The position numbers and the translations under genes were made by a program. From Tachypleus tridentatus (Eukaryota; Arthropoda; Merostomata; Xiphosura; Limulidae): 64,000 nucleotides of DNA. Of this stretch, positions 1 through 11,101 are shown in pieces (position 1 is the first letter of the stretch; each line of letters opens with the position of its first letter). The notes beneath the pieces were generated by a model. That model worked only from the letters and a program-made list of their open reading frames with translations, did not search any database and was not told the DNA's origin. Where the stretch lies: assembly GCF_004210375.1 (NCBI RefSeq), contig NC_134830.1, positions 48,241,094 to 48,305,093 of the forward strand. Reading direction: 5' to 3'.

Positions 1-782
1 CAGGCACTTCTCACCACATTCAGGGATTTTGTCCCCGTTTATCGGGACCCTGGTGTGTGGAGGCTCAATTTCTCCTTCCTTACCGAGGATGAGGTTGGAG
101 ATGAAATAATTACCCATGTATGGTCGATCTGTTCTGTGAGTCTGTAACCGGGTCCTGGTGGGCGGGACTCAAGGACGCCTGTGCTTCCTTGTTGAGGTAA
201 GCTGGCATACGGCATTCGCGGACCCGTCGTCTGGTCTTGCGAGGCAAGCAGAACATCTTGGCTGCCTTGCTCCGTGGCAAGCCGATGAATCGCTGGGTCC
301 TCTTGGACATCGAGAACTTATGCAGGGAAATAGACTTGGATTATTCCAAATTATTCCATGCTGTGAGCGTCTCTACTCTGATAAAATCTCTCGATCCCAG
401 AACCGTTACTCGAGTTCCACTGTGCATAGGCACGGGAGATGGCCAAGAACAGACATATCTCCAATCTGGTGTTGGAGAATGGTCAATCGTCATCTGACAT
501 CTCTGACATTCTAGACGCATGCCTCGGCTATTATTGCCGTTTATTGTTGGCTTCACCTGTGGACGAGGGGTTGTGGGAGGGATTTTGCCCTCCCTCGACT
601 CTTCCTTTCATGAACAGCTTGTGAAACCAATCAGCTTGGGTGAGTGTTGGTCGGCCATTTGGTCCATGCCGCTTGGTAAGTGTTCTGGACCAAAGAGGCT
701 GCCGGTGAAATTCTACAACCACGTATGGCATGTTGTCGGACCATCTTTCGTCAGACTTTTTAACGGCGAGATAGTTCTATAA
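1..782 (+). mobile_element. Decayed LINE (non-LTR) ORF2 fragment, L1/Tx1-like
   Basis: Frame 1 opens with a stretch like the segment following the endonuclease in LINE ORF2 proteins (motif GVWRLNFSFLTEDE). Another frame from about 519 gives the start of the reverse transcriptase: SLGECWSAIWSMPLGKC, then LPVKFYNHVWHVVGPSF, which matches the 'GK.PG.DGLP.EFY...W..VGP' block of L1/Tx1-type enzymes. The reading moves between three frames and meets stops, so the copy is dead. The 5' part lies outside the window. The 3' part is missing after about 780, before the catalytic YADD region. The GC content is clearly higher than in the flank, which helps mark the edge. The clade call is by eye only. Confidence 0.75.
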
Positions 783-1060
783 TATATTTTCTATCCATTT
801 TCCTTGTCATGTGGGAAGTTAAATTTGATAACATTACGTTAGCTTAGATGTTATGATTTTTATGAAAGACATAGTGTGTAATATACATTCGGTTTGATTA
901 GTATGTAGCTCACCCAGTTGCAATCAACAGTGCGTTATATTTCACAGTTTTAAAAAAAGATATATAATTAATGCAAAGTGAAATAATTTCATCACGTCAT
1001 ATATTGTTTTCATTTGACTACATACACAATATGTAGTCATTCTAATTTTACTACACACAA
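783..1060. other. AT-rich stretch, no gene seen
   Basis: This is low-complexity AT-rich sequence between the LINE remnant and the first recognisable base of the duplicated segment. No splice-bounded coding stretch, tRNA or terminal repeat was seen. Confidence 0.5.
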
Positions 1061-2038
1061 GACAACCATGTATATACCTTTTTACAACTTGTCATGGCTT
1101 CGTACACAACTGTAGAGAGTAATTTGCATGTTATAACGTAATTAAGACTACATAACTTTAAACATAAAATTCCCAGACAGACATGTTTGTAGTTAAAGTT
1201 TTAAATAAACTGTATTATGGTTATCTATTTATTTTCATTTAACTCTGTACAAAATATTTGTGTATATAATCTAAGCGGGTATTTACAACTATGTCATAAG
1301 AATAACTTGATACATATAAGATAGTTAAATATACACTAATGGTAATATTGTCGAACATGACAATTTAACTTTGAACTGACCTCAACAAATCACTTTATTT
1401 AAGGCATAACGAACATTCAAATTTTGTAGAGACATAATCTATTAACATTAGGTTTAACTTAGTTTTACTTCTATTTGACATTATATTGACCAGAATTATA
1501 TATTCATACTAAATGGGTTTGCCATATATTCTTATATAGAATGAACAGGCTTGATAAATGGCAAACTTCAAGTGATTTGTTAAATATGGTACAGGGTATT
1601 ACCCATATTAAAGTTTAGACTTCTGTTTTATGTGAGTGTTTTTAACTGTTGGTTATTTTTAAGAAGTGAGTTTGAACTTTAGTACCAAAAACAAAACAGA
1701 TTATTGCAGCATTCTAGATATAAGGAATAACATGTTTTAAGGAACTTTACTAAATCCTACTATTCACTAAGATTGTTGGAATTTCAATATTTTCATACAA
1801 AGCAGTCAGAATGTTGCTATCGTTTTGTTTGTAATGTTTCCAGGGTCTTTTACTTAGAATACTGTACTAGTATTTTTTCTCTTTTTTTAATCTTTTCTTT
1901 AAATGTTGGCTGTGACTAAGTTTTTGTTTCCCATTCTTTGTGTATACTTTTATATTGTTTTAATAATTTCATATTACACTTTCTGTTGTTTCTTAACTTT
2001 ATGAATTGTTTGTTCTGTCTTGCTATATGATTATTGTA

Positions 2039-2145
2039 CAGTGGAACCCCTCTAAGCGGCCACCCCTCAGATTCGGTCACCCCTTGAAAGCAGTCATTTA
2101 ATCACAGTCCCTTTTTTGTTTACATAATCCCTAATAATGTAATAA
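2039..2145 (+). mobile_element. Tigger-like terminal fragment
   Basis: The block starts TA-CAGTGGAACCCCTCTAAG, which looks like a pogo/Tigger terminal inverted repeat after a TA target site. The block is absent at the matching place in copy B (about 40655), where the flanks join directly. No partner inverted repeat is visible, so only one end of an element remains. Confidence 0.45.
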
Positions 2146-2528
2146 TGTAGTTTGTAAATTAGTCTACATATTGCTTGCTACGAGTGAAGAAGTGCTTACT
2201 TCAAGTTTTCTGATTTAAGAACTTTGTAAAGATTTATATTGAATTTGATTTTTTTTCCAGAAGTAGTTCTTTTTAAAGGAACATTAAATGAATAGCAGTA
2301 CGAATTGTTAACTTTCTTATAATTGTATATTTAATTAGAAAAGAACATTTATGCAAATTTTAGGTAATTTGAATCTTGATTGTCAAGGAATTAGTAAAAT
2401 GTGAAAAACAAATTGGGACTTAACCGAGATTTTGTGTTTGGAACAAGGTTTAATGTTAACAAAACTGTATTTTTCTTCTTCACAAAAGTACAATATATTT
2501 AGTCCTTTTCACCATGTGAATGGCCTTG

Positions 2529-2693
2529 AAGTTCAGCTTTCCAGCTCCTGGTGGTCACATTAGTGACGCTGAACAAGATGAGTCTGAAGACACCTGTGGA
2601 GGAAGAATTTGTCCATCAGAAGGAAAGGCACCAATAAACAGTGGAAGTGAAACTATGGGAGTAGAGTTGACAGTCACTCTACAGCATGTACAG
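2529..2693 (+). pseudogene. Exon-like block, unknown family (copy A)
   Basis: This open stretch encodes a peptide containing FPAPGGHISDAEQDESED and ending VELTVTLQHVQ, directly followed by a possible donor (CAG|GTTTGT). The matching block in copy B, 42181-42346, keeps the reading for about 35 residues (FPAPGGHISDPEQDESEE) and then goes out of frame. Keeping an acidic, apparently coding stretch between two otherwise non-coding paralogous regions suggests an ancestral exon. I do not recognise the family. It matches no part of PAK that I know. No clear acceptor precedes it. It could be an exon of the same ancestral locus or of a neighbouring gene. Confidence 0.4.
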
Positions 2694-3113
2694 GTTTGTC
2701 CATTTCAATTTTTGTTTTGTCTGGGCATGCTGCTATGTTAATTTTAGTTTTGTTGAGTTTTAAACAAAAATATCATTAAACTTTAAATTTCTCAAAGTGA
2801 GTTGAACATATATTGTGTAACTCTTACAGTAACATCCAGAGAACATTATAAAGGCAGGATCATCAACAAAAAGGGGGTCACATTTTAAGCAACCTGATGC
2901 AAAACCTTTTATGTGAGAGTAGTTATAGAAGGCTGTGGGTTTCCTCTACTACATATGAGTTAAATCCACGTGAATCTCTTATTCTTTTCAGTCAGTCTTA
3001 GAAACACTTTTAAAATGTAAAACTAAACAAAGATTTCTTGAATATCAACATTTAATTTGTATATATATCAATTATTTTTAAAGCTGACATTTCTATTTCC
3101 TAGCTCACAGCAG

Positions 3114-3185
3114 GTAAGGTGTGTAATTGTTGACAAGATTTTATCACCAAGAAAAAGAGCACCTTTGGAACATAAGAGGAGAAAG
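3114..3185 (+). pseudogene. Exon-like block with splice sites, unknown family
   Basis: A 72-nt (24-codon) open block lies between an acceptor-like pyrimidine tract ending CACAGCAG and a donor (AAAG|GTACGG). It reads VRCVIVDKILSPRKRAPL and then a basic tail. The equivalent in copy B, about 42772-42841, has lost the frame. It follows the exon-like block at 2529-2693 on the same strand and may have belonged to the same transcript. The family is unknown. Confidence 0.35.
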
Positions 3186-3742
3186 GTACGGACTTTCGTC
3201 CACCCATCCACCCCCATTGTTTGTGTTACTGAGCTCCTATTAGAAACCAAACTATCAAATCTTTTGTGATGACTGAAATTTTACTCTGGAAGACTTTGTG
3301 CCTTATTGTAAGATAAGAACTAGAGTATTTTTAGTAATGGTTTTAATTTTAAAATGAAAGAATACATTTGTTTAAAACCTTTATCATGTTGTGATAATTA
3401 TATACAGTTCAAAATGTTTTAGATGATTGGGTGAAAATCACTTAGATTTTAAATGTAGAGAGAAAATTGGAGTTACCAGTTTTTATGTTGCTAGGACCCT
3501 GGTGAGATATTTGTTGGCATTATAAGCATAACACCAAAGCCTGAAGTGGTATGGGATGGTATCTTATTTTCTTTAGGAGGTATAAAACCTTTCCACTGTC
3601 TTTAAACTGTCTTTGGTCTACACCAAATATCTTACTCTCTTACTTTTCCCTTTCATTCAAGTACATGTGGTAAGATACAACACAAAGTACATTGAACAGA
3701 TGCGTACAGGTTTTCAGTAAGGAGTCTAAATAGCATATCCAC
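3186..3742. other. Non-coding duplicon sequence
   Basis: This sequence matches 42845-43400 in copy B across its length. No open frame is kept in both copies and no RNA gene was seen. Confidence 0.5.
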
Positions 3743-4236
3743 CAGGGGCGTAGCCAGAAATTGCCATGAAAGGAGGGGGATAATTTGAGTGCTTGATGCA
3801 AGCGCCGCAGGCGCGAAGCCATGCTAGAGGGTCCGGGGGCATGCCCCCCCAGGAAATGTTTTAATAAAAACACGAAAGAAAAGCCTGAATTATGCATTGT
3901 GAGACAACCTTTTTGGCAAATTTTAGAATGGCATAATGAGGTGTTTGTCTTATTTTTTTAATCATAAATAAATATATAGGCCTATATAAATATATTTATA
4001 TAATATATAACTTAAAGTTATCAGGCCCAGCAAAGCAGATCTACAGTTCTGTCATCAACATATAAAATATAGAGCCACTCAGGAGAATACAAAATATATG
4101 TATAGTGTCCATAATCTGTATTCATATACCATGGACAGTGTATGTTCAGATTCCTTGGATTTCAAGAATTAACTTCACAAATAAACAGTGGATGGCACCT
4201 TGGCAGTCTAGCAGCACCACGGCACTAACCTAGTAC

Positions 4237-4283
4237 CATTGGCGCCATCTATAGTGAATGATTCACTTTTGATGGCGCCAATG
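4237..4283. repeat. Perfect hairpin inside the hAT element
   Basis: The 13-bp arms CATTGGCGCCATC and GATGGCGCCAATG flank a 21-base loop. The loop itself holds a second palindrome (AGTGAAT, one base, ATTCACT). The hairpin sits between the GC-rich leader and the first transposase segment, so it may be a subterminal regulatory or transposase-binding palindrome. That role is inferred. Confidence 0.6.
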
Positions 4284-4288
4284 CTACT

Positions 4289-6947
4289 GTGAATGTGACG
4301 TTGACAAACAGAAGTTGCGATAAACAATCATTCACTATGTCAAGCCTAAGAAAGCAAAAGACACTGCATGGGTTCTTAAACCCATTCATGAGGCTGAACC
4401 TGATCAATCTGCTGCAGCCAATAAGGTTGAATCAGGATTGTAAACTGAATTGTCAAAGTCATCACCGTGGCCTTCTGCCAGTGCTGCCACAACCACCTTA
4501 GGTCAGGTCTGGGACATTGGAAATTACATTTCTGATTTGTCAGCATTGGTAAACAGGTAAGTCGACTCTACATTATATCAATTTTGTATTAAAAATCATG
4601 CAAACACTCTGAGTTTTAGACTGAATATTCATTGCTACCAGTGATTGTAGGCCTACAGCCACAGTATGTTAGGCCTGCTTCGTGAAGTATAGCTCTAAGC
4701 ATTTCTCTTCGAGGTTATGGTACTCTCATAACAAACTTTCCTATGTGCAAAATAACTTAGTTAGAACTATGTATTTTTGTCTCTTTTAGATAAACGCTGA
4801 AACCAAAAAATGCCTCCTTGAGAATGCCTGGAAGTCAGGGAGTGATTATGTTTTCCCCCCGTGTGGTCCAAGAAAGCTGCGTTTTCAGCATCGTTGGGTT
4901 TCATAATGGAGATGGCTATTCTACACTCAACATGCAAAGGGTTCTTTCTCCAAGTACTACTGTCTTTTTGCTCCTGATGCTGCCGGTGTTAGAAGCAGGA
5001 AATTGGGACAACAATTGAATTTCCCATACACAAACTGGAAGAAGGCTGTTGAAGACTTCAAGGCACATGAATTGAAACAGTACCACCAAGACATCAAAGA
5101 AAAAGTTAACAATTTTCTTCAGGTCGTAAACACAAGTTCATCTGTGCACTTGCAGCTTGATGCAACTTACAAGCAAGAAATTGAATAGAACCGGCAATAT
5201 TTAATGCCTATTATTGATACTCTATTGCTGTGTGGAAGACAAGGTTTAGCTTTGAGGGGAAAATATGATTCTGGTCCAAAGTTTGTTGGTGAAACTGATA
5301 AAAAGCCCATCAATAATGATGGGAATTTTCGGTTAATTTTGCCTTCAGGGAAAAGGGTGATGTTAAGCTTTCAGCAAGCTTTAAGAGTACAAATAGGAAT
5401 GCTACGTATCTGAGTCCTGAAATTCAAAATAAAATCATCAATGCCTGTAATACTCATGTTCTCGATGCTTTTGTCAACAGGGTTAATGCTGCAAGGTGTT
5501 TCTCAATATTAGCTGATGAAACAACAGATATTTCAGGCAATGAACAGTTTTCGCTGTGTGTTAGATATTTGTATGCCAATGACAACTCTGTTGCAATGAG
5601 AGAAGATTTTTTGCAATTTATACCTGTTTATGATGTGACAGGCAGAAACTTGGCTCATGTTATCATAACCAATCTGATAAAATACGATATTGACATGGCT
5701 CACTTGCGAGGAGAAGAGTACGACGGTGCTGCCTCTATGAGTGGGAAATTCAATGGTGTCCAGAGACACATAACTGATAAATTCCCACTTGCACCCTATG
5801 TACACTGTAGTGCCCATTCCCTAAACTTGGCAATTTTTGATGCTTGTAAAGAAGTTCCTGTGCGAAATTGGAAGGGAGTAATTTCTAGCATTCAAAACTC
5901 TCTCAATACACCCAAACGAAAGCACGTTTGGGCTCTTTCGGTGGAGAATAAAGCACCTGAATCGAAAAAAAAAGTTTGAAAGGTCTCTGCCCTACCCGGT
6001 GGGTTGAGAAGCATGACTCAGTCATTGTCTATCTAGAATTAATCCATGCAGTTGCAGATGCCTTTTAGACCATATCAGGTTGGCAAGACCGAGATTCTGC
6101 CACACAAGCCAATCAATTGTTGTATTCAATAACACAGCCAGAATTCATCATCACTCTAGTTACTATTGCTAAATTGTTTTCCTTTAGTTTACATCTATGC
6201 AACTTACTGCAGCAACAGAACGTTGATTTAGGTGCTGCAATGCACCACACAAAAATAGTGGAAGATTTAATCCGATCACTCGGAAATAATACTATGAATG
6301 AATTTAACAACATTTTTTGTGACGCTCAAACTCTGTGTAGTGAGCTTCAAATTGATATCATAATGCCAAGGCAGGCTCAAAGACAGATATACCGTGCTAA
6401 CAGACAAACCACTAGCCCAGAGGAGTACTTTCGTACTTTTGTATTTGTACCATTTGTTGATCACTTTCTCTCAGAAATATGTGACCGTCTGTTCAGTCAC
6501 AATATTCTTCTTATGAATTTCATGTGTCTACTACTATCAGGATCTAAGACAGAACGGTTAAAACCTACAGCACAACAATGTGACCAAATTAAAGAGTTGG
6601 TTAATATATACAAGGCCGATATTGACAGAACTTCACTAGCTGCAGTGGGTAAACTTAGGGTTTGGTACAAATAATTTGCGGTCAAGAGACCAAAAAATGC
6701 CATAGAAGCATATGCAATGTGCAATGTAGAAATGTTCCCAGTCATTTCTAGACTGTTGAAAGTATTTGCCACACTGGAGCGTTTGTTTTCAACTCTCAGA
6801 AGACTCAAAACGTATTTGAGAAATACCACTACTGAAGCTCGATTGAATGGTCTGACCTCATTATACATTCACCGTGATATTAAAGTTGAACCAAACTGTG
6901 TTGTAAATGTCCTGGCAAGAACGAACAAGCGTTTGAGCCTTTCATAG
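4289..6947 (+). pseudogene. hAT transposase (TTF-type zinc finger) remnant
   Basis: The domain order is that of hAT transposases of the p52rIPK/ZMYM-like type. An N-terminal segment ends near 4557 at a donor-like AGGTAAGTC. A TTF-type region at about 4815-5090 contains NFPYTNWKKAVEDFKAHE. The catalytic core at about 5415-5975 includes CFSILADETTDISGNEQ, with the first acidic residue, and GAASMSGKFNGVQRHI followed by CSAHSLNLAI. The C-terminal dimerisation region ends in ERLFSTLRRLKTYLRN near 6777-6830. The reading crosses several frameshifts and stops, for example TAG at 5186-5188, so no full protein is possible. A likely intron lies at 4558-4790. Normal proteins of this group are about 600-800 residues. 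Confidence 0.8.
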
Positions 6948-7040
6948 ATATTCGATTTTATTTCTGTAGTTCTGACAAACCTTACTGTATTAAAAGTGTG
7001 TTCAATCAGAAATTTCCATTTGACCATTTGTTGTGTGTAT

Positions 7041-8046
7041 AGAATTTTTTATTAGGTCGTGTACTTGTTTATCCCCAGGTGTCAGAGTACATAGAATGAG
7101 TTATCACGGATGGTACATACTGCTTTGTAGGATAGTTGTTGTTCACCCGATACCAACTTGAGTGTGATGTTGTTTTATGAATGTCACAAAAATATGTTCA
7201 TCTGGATTGTTGCAAGTTAAGTTTTGATTGGCCAGCTAGAAGGAGAACATAAATCATGTGATTAGTTTCTGTTTTAAAAGGAATGTGACTTGTTGTAAAG
7301 TGCAGCATTTTATCTAGGTGTGTGCTGTGTTTGTAGTGCATATTTTAATCATAATTTTTTTTTTGAGTCTGTTTTAATTTTCATTCCACTTGTCAATTTT
7401 ATTTCGCAAAATGGTAAGAATGTGAAATAATTATAGATTATCAAAAAGTTAGAACTTGTGTCTGGTAAATTCCATATTCTTTATACTGTCATATTTTCTC
7501 ACATTTATCTTCCGTCTAAATAAATCAACGAGTCTGTCAGTATGCAGGGTGTGGTTTACAGAAATTCCTCTATTTTTGTAAACTACAATAATTAATCATA
7601 TCAGTAGTCCCAAAGTTCGTTTTTGATACTATGGATCCCTGTAAAATCTAACGTTGAAGTTAATTTTATACAGCTTCAACAGAACTAATAGGGAGGTGTA
7701 GTCAAGAGTAAAAGTATTTTAAAAAGTAGCTGTTATCCTCAAACAAAACATACATTTTAACGTTTTCAGGCAATATTCTTTAGCCTTTGAAATCCATTAT
7801 GTTCAGCCATATTGACTTGCCTATTATGTTACTTGGCTACATCGTGCATACTGATGGAAAGATACTTGAAGGTTTTCCTCTCATGGTTAAGAAATAATGG
7901 GATAGCTGTTCATCCCTATTGTGCCTTCTATTAAGTAAATCATTATGGTCTGCTTTTAAAAATAGGTTTTTATGGTCATCCATTGCACTGTTTCATGTGT
8001 TGTTGTTCCTTTAGACTCTCAACTGTGTTTTACGCTTTCGCTTTTC
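7041..8046. other. Non-coding duplicon sequence
   Basis: This aligns with 46395-47390 in copy B, sharing for example TTTATTAGGTC and the TAAATAAATCAA blocks. No coding stretch is shared by both copies. Confidence 0.5.
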
Positions 8047-8101
8047 TTCGAACCTACGGATTATGAGTCGATGCCTTAACCACCTGGCCATGCCAGGCCT
8101 A
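8047..8101 (-). mobile_element. tRNA-derived SINE head fragment
   Basis: On the minus strand this reads as a tRNA-like SINE head, starting near GGCCTGGCATGGCCAGGTGG and ending in a B-box-like GTAGGTTCGAA. The same head occurs in the full-length SINE at 47981-48255. Only about 55 bp remain. Confidence 0.6.
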
Positions 8102-8207
8102 TGAAGAATATAATAACAATGTAGAAATAGATTATTTCCAAAGAACTTTTAAAGTGTGATCACATTAATAGTTACAAGGATTATAAATCAAAATAATCTG
8201 TAACGTT

Positions 8208-8282
8208 ATTTGTTTTTGAATTTTGTGCAAAGCTACACGAGAGATATCTGCGCTAGCTACCCTAATTTAGCAGTGTAAAACT
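8208..8282 (-). mobile_element. SINE tail fragment
   Basis: This matches the tail of the SINE at 47981-48255 (TTTTGAATTTTGTGCAAAGC and the TAGCAGTGTAA end). It sits where copy A has lost about 1.5 kb that copy B keeps (48665-50150), including the kinase N-lobe exon. The SINE may mark the deletion breakpoint. Confidence 0.6.
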
Positions 8283-9354
8283 GTCTTTATGAAAATGAAA
8301 TAGCAGCAGTTTGTAAAGTATGTTATATTGATTGTTATTAGAGGTTTTTATAGAAGAAATCTGATGATTGTAATTTATCTAAAAGTTTGTTCAATAATTA
8401 TTATATTTTTTTGTCAAAACTCTGGCTACTTACTTCCGTGAACTTTCATTTCTCTAGTGATGACAAACATTTTAAATAACATTTCAGAGAGTAGTAATGA
8501 TTTACACCCAAATTTGGTGAAGTTCTCATCCTGTAAACTGTCAGTAGTTCTTTCTATAATTGCAGAAAGTTTCACATGCAGTGAATTTTATAAAGGCACA
8601 TCCTCAACAAGGGTACACATTCTTATTAATTTACCTTTTGGCAAGTTTTAACTATACTAAATATCAGATAAAACGTACACCTTTGATATTAAATTCATAG
8701 CACATTTTTAATCATCTATCATACAATTTATTAATTTGAAAAAGAGTAAATTAAGAAAGAACTGATAGTTCAAATGGAATGTGTGACATATACAAAGTTG
8801 TGCAGCATGAAAATGGGTTAAAAATTTACAGTTATGGAATTGGTTTTATTCAAACTCACAAAATTATTAAAGTTATGAAGAACATACATTTAAAAACAAC
8901 TGCAGGCAACAACCTAGACTTTCAAGATTACTTGGAAATATGAAAAATCTACTGTGTATGATGTGCAAGCAATGTTATGCTAAACGTTGTTTATCTGTAA
9001 TAATACACTGGTGTATATATGTGTGTGTGTGTGTGTGTGTACACCATATCTCCAAAAGGAAATAACCTAGAAATTTGACGTTTTGAACCCACGCAAGGTG
9101 GACCCTGAGGGTAGTGTACCTGAGTATGAGTACTTATTCACATGTGTGTGTGCATCTTTTCAATGAGGCAAGGTACAAAACATCATTTACTAAAAAAACG
9201 TGGTTTGTTATATAACAACCTCTAATACATAGAAATGTCAAAACGTTTTGGTAAAGATGTTTTCTACTGTTATGTTTCTCATCAAGAAAAATGCATAATT
9301 TGTATTTTTATACTAAAATAGATTCAGAATATCCACAATAACATAGTCATGTAG
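8283..9354. other. Non-coding duplicon sequence
   Basis: This aligns with 50150-51228 in copy B. It contains a (GT)10 microsatellite at 9021-9040, shortened in copy B near 50890. The open frame at 8457-8651 is not kept in copy B. Confidence 0.5.
9021..9040. repeat. (GT)n microsatellite
   Basis: There are ten GT dinucleotides. A shorter TG run lies at the matching site in copy B. Confidence 0.9.
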
Positions 9355-9505
9355 CAGAGGTGGACTGGACTCATTTTGAGGAGCCATGCTACTTCATTAT
9401 GAGTTGGAGCCCATACCATCCCACTAGCACTGAGAATCATATATAATCTATACTCTTCATAGAAGGGGGCCCATGTACCTTATGACAATTATTAGTCTAC
9501 CTTCG
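9355..9505. mobile_element. hAT-like MITE, copy A
   Basis: The ~150-bp element has inverted ends CAGAGGTGGACT and AGTCTACCTTCG. The flanks TCATGTAG and TCACATAT may be a decayed 8-bp target duplication. The same element, with better right-end sequence AGTCTACCTCTG, lies at 51229-51369 in copy B, so insertion predates the segmental duplication. It has no coding capacity. Confidence 0.55.
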
Positions 9506-10172
9506 TCACATATAATATATCAACCTAATTATCTCAGCACAGCTAAGTACTTTCATTTTTATCACAACATTTAATATATAGAAAATCCAATGTGTTTTTA
9601 TAATGGTGCTATCCTACAATGGCTTTTCTCATGTTGCTTAGTAACAGAAGCATTGACTAATATTTTATTGTAAATATAAAATCAAGTATATAATTTAAAA
9701 AATTGGAAAACATTTCTTGATTTCTTCATTTAGAGCCTCCACTGATTAAATAAGTTCCTTTTTTATAAAAAATGTTGGTGACATAGCAGCAGATACCTTG
9801 ATACACTTGTAGTTTTATTACTTATTCCCATAAACAGATATCGAATAAAAATAAAACATTTACACCAGTATGTAAATACAGTGTACAAATATTCTCTTCA
9901 CAAATACTATTACTATTTTGGAAGGAGAGTATTGTTTTATCCTAGATTTCGTAAGTTAAAAAAAAATAATAGAAATTTGTTTGTTTGTTTGTGGGTTTGT
10001 GTAGATGTATTACAATTTATTATTATGTTAATTATAAGAACATGTCATGTTTTTCTAAAACACAAAACTGCACTATATCTCTTTTATATCTTTGCTCTTT
10101 ACACAACAATTTGAAAAGAAAATGCGAATTGTAAAAATGTTATTTGATAAAGCAGTTGGTATTTGACAACAG
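9506..10172. other. Non-coding AT-rich sequence
   Basis: The first ~270 bp align with copy B (51370-51655) and the rest is specific to A. The open frame at 9881-10114 is AT-rich with no domain signature and is probably chance. Confidence 0.5.
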
Positions 10173-10174
10173 TA

Positions 10175-11075
10175 CACTGCTGGCCAAAATCTTAAGGCCA
10201 ATGAACATAAAGAAAAAATTATGCATTTTGCGTTGTTAGACTCAACCACTTATTTGAGTAGAGCTTCGAAAGATGAAAATAAGAAAAGGGAAAATAAAAC
10301 AAAAACAAAACGTTTTTAGCACTTAATAGGGAAAATGCGAACTCTATGAAAGTAGCCTGAATACTAACTGGTCAAAAGTTTAAGACTATACGAAAAAGAG
10401 GTCATAAAAAGTGTTGGAAATGCCCAACAAAAGGTCTCAGTAGGGAGTTTCACAGCCGTCATTGCGAATAACTGCAAACATTCGCTTTGGCATGGTCGAT
10501 ATAAGCGTTTGCAGAAGGCTGGCTGAAATGTTATTCCAAGTGGTAAAGATGGCTTCACGAAGATCATGCACTGTTTGGAATTGACGTCCATTTCTATAGA
10601 CTTCCCTTGCCATCCACCCCCAAACATTTTCTATGGAGTTAAGTTCGGACGAACACGCTGGATAGTCCAAAACAGTCACGTTATTTGCCATGAAAAGTCC
10701 TTTGTCCTGAGAACATTATGGATTGCAGCATTGTCCTGCTGAAAGATCTAGTCATTTCCACACAAGCGGGAGCCTTCATTAAATAAGGATGCTCTCTCCA
10801 ACATGCCAGTGTGGGCAGCTGCTGTTTGACGCCTCTGTATAACCTGAAGCTCCATTGTTCCATGGAAGGAGAAAGCACCCCAGATCGTGATGGAACCTCC
10901 TCCACTGTGTTGTGTAGAAAATGTCACCAGTGGGATATTCTTAACGTGCCAGTAACGTTGGAAGCCATCTGGACCATCGAAGTTAAATTTTTCTCATCAG
11001 AGAACAAAACCTTATTCCACTTTTGGATGTCTCTACCAGTCCTGATTCACTGAGATTCCTTTATATTCACGGATG
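10175..11075 (-). mobile_element. Tc1-like transposon, 3' part with broken transposase
   Basis: The left end is TA then CACTGCTGGCCAAAATCTTA, a classic Tc1 terminal repeat. Read on the minus strand, the transposase C-terminal half is clear. It has [10 protein letters not shown] (first catalytic Asp), then [15 protein letters not shown] and a FQQDNAAIHN-like block (second Asp) in shifted frames. The last part is in one open frame at 10437-10691: LDYPACSSELNSIENVWGWM (the DD34E Glu) to PKRMFAVIRNDG. The N-terminal DNA-binding half and the other inverted repeat are missing. Copy B lacks the element. Confidence 0.85.
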
Positions 11076-11101
11076 AATACCACATAACTTATGTATACAT
11101 A

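Larger units (their letters stand above)
3743..7040 (+). mobile_element. hAT-type DNA transposon, TTF/p52-like, decayed
   Basis: The left end CAGGGGCGTAGCCAG is a typical hAT terminal repeat. It is followed by a GC-rich leader (about 3800-3860) like those I know in front of hAT elements of the TTF zinc-finger/p52rIPK-like group. A broken transposase fills 4289-6947. No matching right inverted repeat is found. Sequence like copy B resumes near 7040, but at a B position about 3 kb further on, so the right end was probably lost with adjacent duplicon DNA. The element is absent from copy B and so postdates the duplication or was lost there. Confidence 0.75.
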
